From assembly GCF_002027555.1 (NCBI RefSeq), contig NZ_MXAP01000138.1, forward strand, positions 1-7,267: a stretch of DNA of 7,267 bases, written 5' to 3'. Below, piece after piece: positions 1 to 6,308 of the stretch; position 1 is the first letter of the stretch, and each line of letters opens with the position of its first letter. The stretch comes from Moraxella equi. Its GTDB lineage: Bacteria; Pseudomonadota; Gammaproteobacteria; Pseudomonadales; Moraxellaceae. Position numbers and translations under genes: made by a program. Below the pieces are notes generated by a model, which searched no databases, had not been told where the DNA came from, and was given only the letters and a program-made list of their open reading frames with translations.

Positions 1-8
1 GGTATACA

Positions 9-29
9 AAGGTGCGTAATCCACACCTT
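9..29. repeat. Short inverted repeat, possible remnant of a dispersed intergenic repeat
   Basis: AAGGTG (9-14) and CACCTT (24-29) are inverted around CGTAATCCA. The GGTGCGTAAT...CACCTTACA layout resembles GGTGCGTA/TACGCACC-type intergenic repeats known from various proteobacteria, but the inner part is imperfect. It is too weak and lacks a T-run to be called a terminator. Confidence 0.3.
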
Positions 30-44
30 ACACCCCATTAAATT

Positions 45-50
45 TAAGGA
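45..50 (+). promoter_or_regulatory. Ribosome binding site of the GNAT gene
   Basis: TAAGGA matches the anti-Shine-Dalgarno complement and sits five bases upstream of the ATG at 56. It supports that start codon. No convincing -35/-10 pair is visible in the 44 bases to its left, so the promoter probably lies outside the window. Confidence 0.7.
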
Positions 51-55
51 TAATT

Positions 56-508
56 ATGCAAATCCGTTTTATGACCGAAAACGACATTCCCCAAACTTTT
101 GAGTTAATGAAAGCATTGGTGGTTTTTGAGCATTATATTGACAGCTTTGCTATTACGCCAGACATTGTTAAAGAAAAAGGTATTGATAAAAATCCGCCTG
201 ATTTTTATTGTTTGGTTGCTGATGATAATGGGACAATCGCAGGAATGCTTGTTTATTATTTTTTGCCTTATACGGCTCAAAATTGCCCCGCCATTTATAT
301 GAAAGAGCTTTATGTTGATGAAAATTTCCGCAGTCAAAAGGTTGGCGAAAAGTTGATGTTAAAATTAAAACAAATCGCCAAAGAAAACAACTGCCAAACC
401 ATTAAATGGACGGTTGCCCCTTGGAATGATAGGGGAATGAAATTTTATGAACGCTTAGGGGCAAAACAAAACACCGAATGGGTAAATTATGAATTGGCGG
501 TGAAATAA
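56..508 (+). CDS. GNAT-family N-acetyltransferase, spermidine/diamine acetyltransferase-like
   Basis: This 150-residue protein is a single-domain, cytoplasmic GNAT acyltransferase that would transfer acetyl from acetyl-CoA to an amine. Visible signs are strand beta4 and motif A, KELYVDENFRSQKVGEKL at residues 83-100. R92-x-x-x-x-G97 forms the pyrophosphate-binding loop, but the last Gly/Ala of the canonical Q/RxxGxG/A is Lys99. Motif B follows as VAPWN (120-124) then KFYERLGA (129-136). The WN...FYxRxGA ending and the overall length resemble the spermidine/thialysine N-acetyltransferase branch, so a polyamine or small amine is the likeliest substrate, but this is inferred. The start is supported by TAAGGA at 45-50, five bases before the ATG. 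The gene lies 51 bp upstream of lspA on the same strand with no visible terminator, so co-transcription is possible. Family assignment is firm; substrate is open. Confidence 0.9.
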   Translation: MQIRFMTENDIPQTFELMKALVVFEHYIDSFAITPDIVKEKGIDKNPPDFYCLVADDNGTIAGMLVYYFLPYTAQNCPAIYMKELYVDENFRSQKVGEKLMLKLKQIAKENNCQTIKWTVAPWNDRGMKFYERLGAKQNTEWVNYELAVK

Positions 509-559
509 ACCGCAACCCATTTAAAACCCCCAAATTTATTAAATTGTAAGAAATTAATT

Positions 560-1108
560 ATGACAGAAAACACTCCCAACACTCAAAACACCCCCCATCT
601 AATCCCCAATGGCAAATTCGCTTTTGGTTATTATATCCTTGCCCTTGCTGTTTTGGTGATTGACCAAATCACCAAAATCGGTTTTCAAAAATGGCTAAAA
701 GTTGAATATACTTCCGTTCCCGTCATTGAACCGTTTTTTAATTGGACTTTGGCATATAATCGTGGGGCGGCGTTTAGCTTTCTTGCCAATCAAGGCGGTT
801 GGCAAAAGTACTTTTTTGCCTTGCTTGGTATTGCCGTATCGGTATTTATCATTCGCTATTTACGCCAAATTCCCAAATCCGCCAAAGTCTTATCGCTTGG
901 TCTGGCTCTTGTGCTTGGTGGAGCAATTGGCAACGTTATTGACCGCTTTTTATATGGCTATGTAATTGATTTTATTCATATTCATTGGTATGATGTTTGG
1001 AATTATCCTGTGTTTAATGTGGCGGACATTGGCATTTGTGTGGGTATGGCACTGGTGGTATGGGATATGCTGTTTTTTGAAAGTAAACGCAAAAATGGCG
1101 TATCGTGA
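560..1108 (+). CDS. lspA: Lipoprotein signal peptidase (signal peptidase II)
   Basis: LspA is the inner-membrane aspartyl peptidase that removes the signal peptide of prolipoproteins just before the diacylglyceryl-modified cysteine. The 182-residue length fits the family, with a slightly long polar N-terminus rich in Asn, Thr and Pro (residues 1-18). Conserved blocks are all present: VIDQITK (33-39), the NRGAAFSFL block (68-76), NVIDR (125-129) and FNVADIGI (152-159). The catalytic pair is predicted as Asp128 and Asp156. Four hydrophobic segments are seen at roughly 22-38, 84-100, 110-127 and 152-172, as expected. The start is supported by TAAGAA at 547-552, seven bases upstream. In many proteobacteria lspA follows ileS and precedes an FKBP gene and ispH; here it follows an acetyltransferase and ends in a terminator. 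Both genes to its right encode predicted lipoproteins, its substrates. Confidence 0.97.
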   Translation: MTENTPNTQNTPHLIPNGKFAFGYYILALAVLVIDQITKIGFQKWLKVEYTSVPVIEPFFNWTLAYNRGAAFSFLANQGGWQKYFFALLGIAVSVFIIRYLRQIPKSAKVLSLGLALVLGGAIGNVIDRFLYGYVIDFIHIHWYDVWNYPVFNVADIGICVGMALVVWDMLFFESKRKNGVS

Positions 1109-1117
1109 TAAATTAAT

Positions 1118-1146
1118 AAAGGGCGGAGTTGCCCTTTTGTTTTTTA
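1118..1146 (+). terminator. Rho-independent terminator of lspA
   Basis: The inverted repeat AAAGGGC (1118-1124) / GCCCTTT (1131-1137) has a six-base loop, GGAGTT, and is followed by a T-rich run (TTGTTTTTT). It starts ten bases after the lspA stop. On the opposite strand the hairpin is followed only by AT-rich sequence, so termination of the convergent lipoprotein gene there is possible but weaker. Confidence 0.85.
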
Positions 1147-1170
1147 TCAATGGGTGTGGTGATTCACGGT

Positions 1171-1542
1171 TTAGCGTCTGGCAGGCTTGGGGCATTGCAA
1201 ACGCATGGAGACTTGCAGTGGGCGAGCGATGGGCGTGCCATTTTCAAGATAAGGGGTGTATCTGGCTTTTTTAAACTGCTGGGTAATTTGACGTGCTAGC
1301 TCCTTGTCTTTGACTTTTATACCCTTGACGGCTGTTACCTTTCCTTGTTTGTCGAGCGTGAGTGTGGCAGGAGTATTGATGGCTTCGCCATTTTTACAAC
1401 TCTTGGTTGGTAAATCACTAAAATCAGGGGCTTTAACCACGGTTGGGGCAGTGATGGGCTGATGCTTGGCGGTACAAGCGGACAGTACACACAGGGATAG
1501 TGCTGAAAAAATTCTTAAATACATAGAAATAACATTCATCAT
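1171..1542 (-). CDS. Small lipoprotein with TonB C-terminal-like domain
   Basis: From the ATG at 1542 this encodes 123 residues. A short hydrophobic signal ends in the lipobox LSAC, making Cys23 the lipidated residue; Thr24 at +2 suggests outer-membrane sorting. After a linker of about 30 residues, positions 57-115 look like a TonB_C fold: PATLTLDKQGKV, a helix with Lys/Gln/Phe, then KKARYTPYLENGTPI and a final beta strand. Cys49 and Cys117 flank the domain and could form a disulfide. There is no membrane anchor or Pro-rich rod, so it is not a classical TonB, and partner and function are unknown. The reading frame extends to a TTG at 1569, but the predicted promoter places transcription start near 1575, which makes that start unlikely. 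ATG codons at 1539 and 1524 are alternatives; none has a strong ribosome binding site. It is convergent to lspA and divergent from the autotransporter gene. Confidence 0.8.
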   Translation of the reverse strand: MMNVISMYLRIFSALSLCVLSACTAKHQPITAPTVVKAPDFSDLPTKSCKNGEAINTPATLTLDKQGKVTAVKGIKVKDKELARQITQQFKKARYTPYLENGTPIARPLQVSMRLQCPKPARR

Positions 1543-1581
1543 CAAGTTGTTTGGCTTAAAATCTATCAATTTAAGAGCAGT

Positions 1582-1610
1582 ATGATAACTTATTTTTGCT
1601 TATTTCTCAA
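1582..1610 (-). promoter_or_regulatory. Predicted sigma70-type promoter of the TonB-like lipoprotein
   Basis: On the minus strand TTGAGA (1610-1605, five of six matches to TTGACA) and TATCAT (1587-1582, five of six to TATAAT) are separated by exactly 17 bases. Transcription would start near 1575, giving a leader of about 33 bases to the ATG at 1542. This is the best promoter match seen in the window. Confidence 0.6.
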
Positions 1611-1707
1611 TCAGATAGAATGCATTGAAAGATAATTGAAGTTTATTTTTATTCGTACAATAAAAACCACCTTCTATCCATTTTTCCACAAAAAATCGCA
1701 CAATTTT

Positions 1708-1736
1708 TTACAAAAACACCTTAAAAATGTTACAAT
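1708..1736 (+). promoter_or_regulatory. Predicted extended -10 promoter of the autotransporter gene
   Basis: TACAAT (1731-1736) is one base from the consensus -10 and is preceded by TG at 1728-1729, giving the extended form TGnTACAAT. A weak -35, TTACAA (1708-1713), lies 17 bases upstream. Transcription would start near 1743, leaving a leader of about 35 bases. No long homopolymer lies in the spacer, so spacer-length phase variation is not indicated. Confidence 0.55.
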
Positions 1737-1765
1737 TTTGCTTGTAAACACTTATTTTCCAACCT

Positions 1766-1770
1766 CAAGG
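1766..1770 (+). promoter_or_regulatory. Ribosome binding site of the autotransporter gene
   Basis: CAAGG, with its AAGG core at 1767-1770, sits seven bases upstream of the ATG at 1778. It supports that start, which also gives a complete lipoprotein signal peptide beginning MKNHH. Confidence 0.6.
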
Positions 1771-1777
1771 TAATCAC

Positions 1778-4700
1778 ATGAAAAATCACCACTCTTTTAT
1801 CCTAAAACCCCTTGTCGTCTCTTGCTTTGTCGCCATGGCAGCAACTGGTTGTGCCATTGATGATGATGTTGATGTCGCACATCATGCCAATCTCATCAAA
1901 AATACTGCCGACCCAAGCATTATTCGTGCCGAAGAAGAAGCCAAACGCAAGGCTGAGGAAGAGGCTAAACGTAAAGCAGAAGAGGAAGCCAAACGTAAAG
2001 AGGCAGAGCGTCTTGAAAAAGAACGTCAAGAAGCCGAAGCCAAACAAAAAGCTCAACAAGCTGCCCTTGATAAAATCAACAAGGCTCGCCAAACCGTTGG
2101 TAATGCTAACAGCACCCTAACACAAGCTCAAAAAGCAACCACCGAAGCACAGAGCCAAGCATCAAACCCTGCCACTGCTGACAACATCATCAATCAAGCC
2201 AACGCTGCTTATCAGCAGGCTAGCACCGCTTTAAATAACGCCGAAACCGCTCTTGTCGAAGCAGAGCAAGCCCTAAAAGATGCCAAAGCAATTGGTGCCA
2301 ATCAAGACATCATCAACCAAGCTCAAAAAGCAGTAGAGGATGCCAAGCAGGCGATAAACACCGCTGAAAATGTTCGCACGCAAGCTCAAAATGCACGCAA
2401 GCAAGCCGAGCGAACTAAAAGCGACAATGCAAGTCAGCAGATTGCCAAGCAAATCGAAAAAGCCAACGCCCAAACCAATGAAGCGGTCGCTACCGCCAAC
2501 ACAGCAAAAGCCGAGCTAAATAATGCCGATAGCCAAGCTGAGCAAGCAAAAACTCAAGCAGGCAATCCTGACACTGCTCAGTCTGCCATTGACCAAGCCA
2601 AAAAAGCAGAGCAAACCGCCCAAAATGCTCTAGATAAAGCCCAAGAAGCGGTCAAACAAGCACAAACGGCACTTGATACCGCTAAAGCTACAGGCAATCA
2701 AGAAGCGATTAAAAAAGCCCAAGATGCATTAAATAATGCCAATGACACTGCCAAAAAAGCCACAGATGCCAAAGAAAAAGCAGAAGCTGTCATCGCTCAA
2801 GCCCAAAGCACACTTGACAAATATCAAGCCGAACAAGATAATCAAAATAATGCCAAAATCAAGCAAATCAAAGACACCGCAACTGGCATTGCCAATACCG
2901 CAAACACGCTAATAAGCAATCTTGACAACACCAAAAAAACTGCTGACAATGCCACCAAGCAAGCAAATGCTTTAATCACCACCGAGCAAGCACTAAAAGA
3001 CGCTGATACTGCCAAAACACAAGCGGTAGATGCTGAACAAAAAGCTCAAAAAGCACTGGCAGATGCCCAAAAAGCACTGACAGATGCCAAAACCGTTAGT
3101 GCAAATAACGAAGCTGTAACCGCCACCCAAAATGCCATCAAAAAAGCCGAAGAAGCACTGGCATCTGCCCAAGCCATCAAAAAACAAACTGAAGCTGTCA
3201 GTAAACAGGTAGAGACGACAGAAGCAAAGGCTTATGTTACTCCCATATCCAATGACACCATCAAAAAAGCCAAGCCTGACCATACTCGCAAGGTCAATGA
3301 CTCATTGGTCAAAACCCAGCCCACACCTGTCCAAGACACCATTGCAGGCTATAGTAGTATGGACAGGGTTAGCCCTGAAGGGGAGTTTGTTGAGAATAAA
3401 ACCAACGCGTTTTATGGTGTCAATCAAAATGAATATGCCAAAAAAATCACAGAGTTAAAAACATCCATTGACACCACCAAGCTCTCTGTCGGTGTCATTG
3501 ATAGCGGCATCAGCCCTGACAACCCTGACTTGGCAGGAGCCAAACTCAGTGGCAATAATCTAGTTGCTTGCAGTAACTACGACTGCTTCATGAATTTACC
3601 TTATATGATGTCAAAACCCAAAGATTCTCACGGTTCTAACATGGCAGCGATTATTGCAGGTAACAATGGCATGACCAATGCCACCATTTATTCGTATACA
3701 GATGGTGATTTAGGTAATGGAGATGAATTTGTTGCCATGCATAAACTAAATAAGGATCAGGGGGTTAAAATCTTTAACAACTCATGGGGTTACATCCCTG
3801 AACCTGGTCAAAGTGAAAATGTCTGGCTTGAAGATGCCATGACTGCCACACCCAATGGCGATACCAAAAACAGCTCATACAAGGAAGTTCAATCCATTCA
3901 TGAACTCATCCTCGAAAATGATGCCCTACTCATTCACGCCACGGGCAATGAAAACAAAAACAACACCTTTGGCGAGCGATTAATCCCCAAACTCAACCCC
4001 GACTTTAAAAAAGGCTTTTTGGCGGTCTCCGCTCCTCGTGAAGACTTTGTCGAAGCCAACTACTGTGGCGATGCGGCCGAATGGTGTCTTTCTGCCACAT
4101 CCACCACATCCCATCATGACAACGATGGCACAGAAGTCACATATCAAGGCACATCGCCTGCCACAGCTCGTGTTACGGGTGCCGCTCTACTCGTCAAAGG
4201 GGCTTATCCTTGGATGAAAAATGAAAATCTGGTACAGACCCTCTTGAGTACCGCCCAAGATTTTGACGACCTAAAAGCACGAAATGCCACATTCTTAACA
4301 CTTGCAGAGATCAAAGAGTCAGAAATCAATCCTGACCGACCAGCTTATGAAGCTTTAGATGACAAAGGCAATAAAATTATCGTTCAAGCAGTTGACACAC
4401 CTTGGCAGAATCGCACCATCGTCAAAAATATCGGTGGCAAAAACATCACTCATGAAAGCGGTTGGGGTCTACTAGACACCATCGCTGCAACCCAAGGTTA
4501 TGGTGGTTTTTACTGGGACAATGTCATGTTAGATGTCACAGACAAAGACACCGTATCTGTCTTCTCCAACAACATCAAAGGCAATTACGGCTTCACCAAA
4601 GCGGGTGATGGTAAACTTGTCCTAACAGGTAATAACACTTACAAGGGCGACACCGTCATTACTGATGGCACCCTTGAAATTAATGGCGATAACGGCAACT

Positions 4701-6250
4701 CAGTCATCAATATCACAGGTGGCGAACTGACAGGCTTTGGCACGACTGGCAGTGTCAAACAAACTGGTGGGGCGGTCAATAACGAAGGTAACCTAACCAT
4801 TCGTGGCACCTACACCATGAATAATGACAGTACCTTTAAAGCCAAATTTGGCAATCTTTTGACCATCACCGAAAAAGCCACTCTGGACGGCACGCTTGAC
4901 CTATATGATGAAGTTAAGCAAAGCGAACCACTGATCAAAGAGACAGGTTCAAAAACCACTGTACTACGAGCAGGTGAGCTAAGCGGTACTTTTGATACCG
5001 TCAAATCCAGCAATGCTCTATTTAGCATCATCAAGACCGAATATAGTGGCAAGGTTGGTACCGACGGCAAGACCACGCCTGACGCCACCACCAAAACTGA
5101 TGTGGTGGTGAGTGCCAAACGCAACAAACTAAGCAATATGGGTAGCACCACCACTGCCAGTATCGGACGCACCAAAGTTGAGCAAAATTTAGATAAAGTG
5201 CTAAGCGAGATAGATGCCAAAGACAATGCAGGCAAACTAACTGGTAGCGAGAAAGCCTTTGCGACAGACTTTGCTAACACAATGTCTTTAGCAACCAACA
5301 AATCCTTGCTTAGCACATCTGGCACGCCTGCCATTATTGGCAATAAGTACAACGAAGCTTTGTTTGGACTTGACCCTGCATTTTATGCCAATAACGCCGT
5401 TCACGCCATCGAACAAAGTGGCACCCAAGCGACCAATTTTGCCAAAAACATGGCAAACACCGCCAACGGTGTATGGCTAGAGAGTACTTACCAAGAATAT
5501 GAGCTAGACCTGCCAAGCAGTCAAAGCGAGCGTGAAGTCCGCAACCAAAGCATTGGCGTGGCAAAAACAGGTGAGCGTTTTGGCTTAGGCTTACAGCTTG
5601 ACCTAGGTCGCCTTGAGTTGGACGAGCAAAACGGCAGTATCAACCACAACATCGAGACAGATGTCGCCACTCTAACCGTGGGTGTAAATAGCGATGTGGG
5701 CAATAACGCCAAAGGTACGCTATGGGCAAAAGCAGGTGTGTTAAACAGTGATGCCAAAAACAACACCCATAACAAACAAAAGTATGACGGTCAGCTCTAT
5801 GCTGGCGGTGTCCATCTTGGCACTTCATACGCCCTAAGCCCCAATGCCAACATCAAGCCTTATATCGGGGTTAGCTACCATCAATATCAGCATGACAATG
5901 CCCACTTTGATGACGGTGTTGTGATGGTCAAAGACATTGACGCCACTCGTTGGCAAGGCACCATTGGCGTGGATACCGAGTACCAAATTAATCCCCAATG
6001 GCAAGTCCAAGCAGGTCTGCAATACGACAACGCTTTTGAACAAGACGCAACGATTGCCAGTGCTTACTCAGGCACCGACACCGATGTCGCTTTTGATGCA
6101 TGGGAGACTGGCAAAGACAAAATCCAAGCCAGCGTTGGTACCAGTTATCAGATTGACCCAAGAAACCGTGTCAGCCTAGATTATGATTATTTTAAAAGTG
6201 AAAAATCTGACGGCGACCGTGTACAGCTTACCCTAAGCAGTCGTTTCTAA
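1778..6250 (+). CDS. Lipidated S8 (subtilisin-like) serine protease autotransporter with long coiled-coil stalk
   Basis: This 1490-residue type V (Va) secreted protease has a signal peptide with the lipobox AATGC (21-25); Cys25 is the predicted lipid site, with Ala at +2. Residues 50-485 are Ala/Gln/Lys/Glu-rich, almost free of Pro and aromatics: three AEEEAKRK units (51-74), then about three 134-residue coiled-coil repeats. A Pro/Thr-containing linker (486-564) leads to the S8 domain (about 565-905). Its triad is Asp575 (VGVIDSGI), His618 (DSHGSNMAAIIAG) and Ser793 (QGTSPATARVTGAALL), with Asn724 (ATGNEN) as oxyanion residue. Cys598/Cys603 and Cys763/Cys770 may be disulfides. A passenger-associated transport repeat spans 937-970. 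A linker helix (about 1196-1228) precedes the 12-strand-type barrel (about 1230-1490), which ends LTLSSRF with the terminal Phe recognised by BAM. Neisseria NalP has the same lipobox/S8/barrel plan but is shorter. By analogy it may process surface proteins; substrates are unknown. The gene is monocistronic, with its own promoter and terminator. Confidence 0.95.
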   Translation: MKNHHSFILKPLVVSCFVAMAATGCAIDDDVDVAHHANLIKNTADPSIIRAEEEAKRKAEEEAKRKAEEEAKRKEAERLEKERQEAEAKQKAQQAALDKINKARQTVGNANSTLTQAQKATTEAQSQASNPATADNIINQANAAYQQASTALNNAETALVEAEQALKDAKAIGANQDIINQAQKAVEDAKQAINTAENVRTQAQNARKQAERTKSDNASQQIAKQIEKANAQTNEAVATANTAKAELNNADSQAEQAKTQAGNPDTAQSAIDQAKKAEQTAQNALDKAQEAVKQAQTALDTAKATGNQEAIKKAQDALNNANDTAKKATDAKEKAEAVIAQAQSTLDKYQAEQDNQNNAKIKQIKDTATGIANTANTLISNLDNTKKTADNATKQANALITTEQALKDADTAKTQAVDAEQKAQKALADAQKALTDAKTVSANNEAVTATQNAIKKAEEALASAQAIKKQTEAVSKQVETTEAKAYVTPISNDTIKKAKPDHTRKVNDSLVKTQPTPVQDTIAGYSSMDRVSPEGEFVENKTNAFYGVNQNEYAKKITELKTSIDTTKLSVGVIDSGISPDNPDLAGAKLSGNNLVACSNYDCFMNLPYMMSKPKDSHGSNMAAIIAGNNGMTNATIYSYTDGDLGNGDEFVAMHKLNKDQGVKIFNNSWGYIPEPGQSENVWLEDAMTATPNGDTKNSSYKEVQSIHELILENDALLIHATGNENKNNTFGERLIPKLNPDFKKGFLAVSAPREDFVEANYCGDAAEWCLSATSTTSHHDNDGTEVTYQGTSPATARVTGAALLVKGAYPWMKNENLVQTLLSTAQDFDDLKARNATFLTLAEIKESEINPDRPAYEALDDKGNKIIVQAVDTPWQNRTIVKNIGGKNITHESGWGLLDTIAATQGYGGFYWDNVMLDVTDKDTVSVFSNNIKGNYGFTKAGDGKLVLTGNNTYKGDTVITDGTLEINGDNGNSVINITGGELTGFGTTGSVKQTGGAVNNEGNLTIRGTYTMNNDSTFKAKFGNLLTITEKATLDGTLDLYDEVKQSEPLIKETGSKTTVLRAGELSGTFDTVKSSNALFSIIKTEYSGKVGTDGKTTPDATTKTDVVVSAKRNKLSNMGSTTTASIGRTKVEQNLDKVLSEIDAKDNAGKLTGSEKAFATDFANTMSLATNKSLLSTSGTPAIIGNKYNEALFGLDPAFYANNAVHAIEQSGTQATNFAKNMANTANGVWLESTYQEYELDLPSSQSEREVRNQSIGVAKTGERFGLGLQLDLGRLELDEQNGSINHNIETDVATLTVGVNSDVGNNAKGTLWAKAGVLNSDAKNNTHNKQKYDGQLYAGGVHLGTSYALSPNANIKPYIGVSYHQYQHDNAHFDDGVVMVKDIDATRWQGTIGVDTEYQINPQWQVQAGLQYDNAFEQDATIASAYSGTDTDVAFDAWETGKDKIQASVGTSYQIDPRNRVSLDYDYFKSEKSDGDRVQLTLSSRF
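1928..1999 (+). repeat. Three tandem 24-bp units encoding AEEEAKRK
   Basis: Residues 51-74 of the autotransporter are exactly three copies of AEEEAKRK. The DNA copies differ at several synonymous third positions, for example GCC/GCT/GCA for the leading Ala, so the protein sequence is identical while the DNA has drifted. The stretch is a highly charged helix start and continues into KEAERLEKERQEAEAKQ. Similar segments occur in TolA-like rods and in the alpha-peptides of some IgA proteases. Confidence 0.9.
2087..3229 (+). repeat. Three diverged ~134-residue (~400 bp) coiled-coil modules within the autotransporter
   Basis: Matching anchors recur at near-constant spacing. DAKAIGANQDIINQAQKAV starts at residue 168, TAKATGNQEAIKKAQDALN at 301 and DAKTVSANNEAVTATQNAI at 436, so the steps are 133 and 135. 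A second anchor pair, SNPATADNIINQA (129) and GNPDTAQSAIDQA (262), is again 133 apart. Approximate units are residues 104-237, 238-372 and 373-484. Within each, Ala recurs at heptad-like 3/4 spacing, consistent with a long Ala-packed coiled coil. Copies are diverged at DNA level. Boundaries are approximate and were judged by eye. Confidence 0.7.
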
Positions 6251-6261
6251 GCCATTACAGC

Positions 6262-6298
6262 AAAACAAAAACGGTTCAAATTGAACCGTTTTTGTTTT
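6262..6298. terminator. Bidirectional rho-independent terminator between convergent genes
   Basis: An 18-base arm (6262-6279) is perfectly complementary to 6281-6298, with a single unpaired base between, so in practice the hairpin closes with a small loop around CGGTTCAA/TTGAACCG. The core is flanked by A-rich sequence on the left and T-rich on the right, giving a U-tract on both strands. It lies between the autotransporter stop (6250) and the end of the convergent permease (6309), and so can serve both. Confidence 0.9.
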
Positions 6299-6308
6299 AA
6301 AGATTTTA

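Noticed and set aside
591..596. Run of six C near the lspA start as a phase-variation tract
   Set aside because: The run is short, and frame switching in an essential-type processing enzyme is unlikely. NalP of Neisseria is known for a long poly-C tract, but no comparable tract exists in the autotransporter gene here; its longest runs are about seven A.
966..1274. 102-residue plus-strand frame overlapping the end of lspA and the lipoprotein gene
   Set aside because: It runs out of frame through the lspA 3' end, across the terminator hairpin and antisense to the lipoprotein, which has a lipobox and recognisable domain.
1543..1569. Upstream TTG start for the TonB-like lipoprotein
   Set aside because: It would lie about six bases from the predicted transcription start, has no ribosome binding site, and adds residues before the signal peptide that are not needed.
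2087..3229. CRISPR-like or noncoding repeat array
   Set aside because: The periodicity is at protein level in an unbroken reading frame, and the DNA copies are diverged with no constant direct repeat and unique spacers.
4810..5352. 180-residue open frame on the minus strand inside the autotransporter gene
   Set aside because: It is antisense to a well-supported coding region, has Leu/Ser/Val-rich composition typical of a shadow frame, has no family resemblance and no ribosome binding site that I could support.
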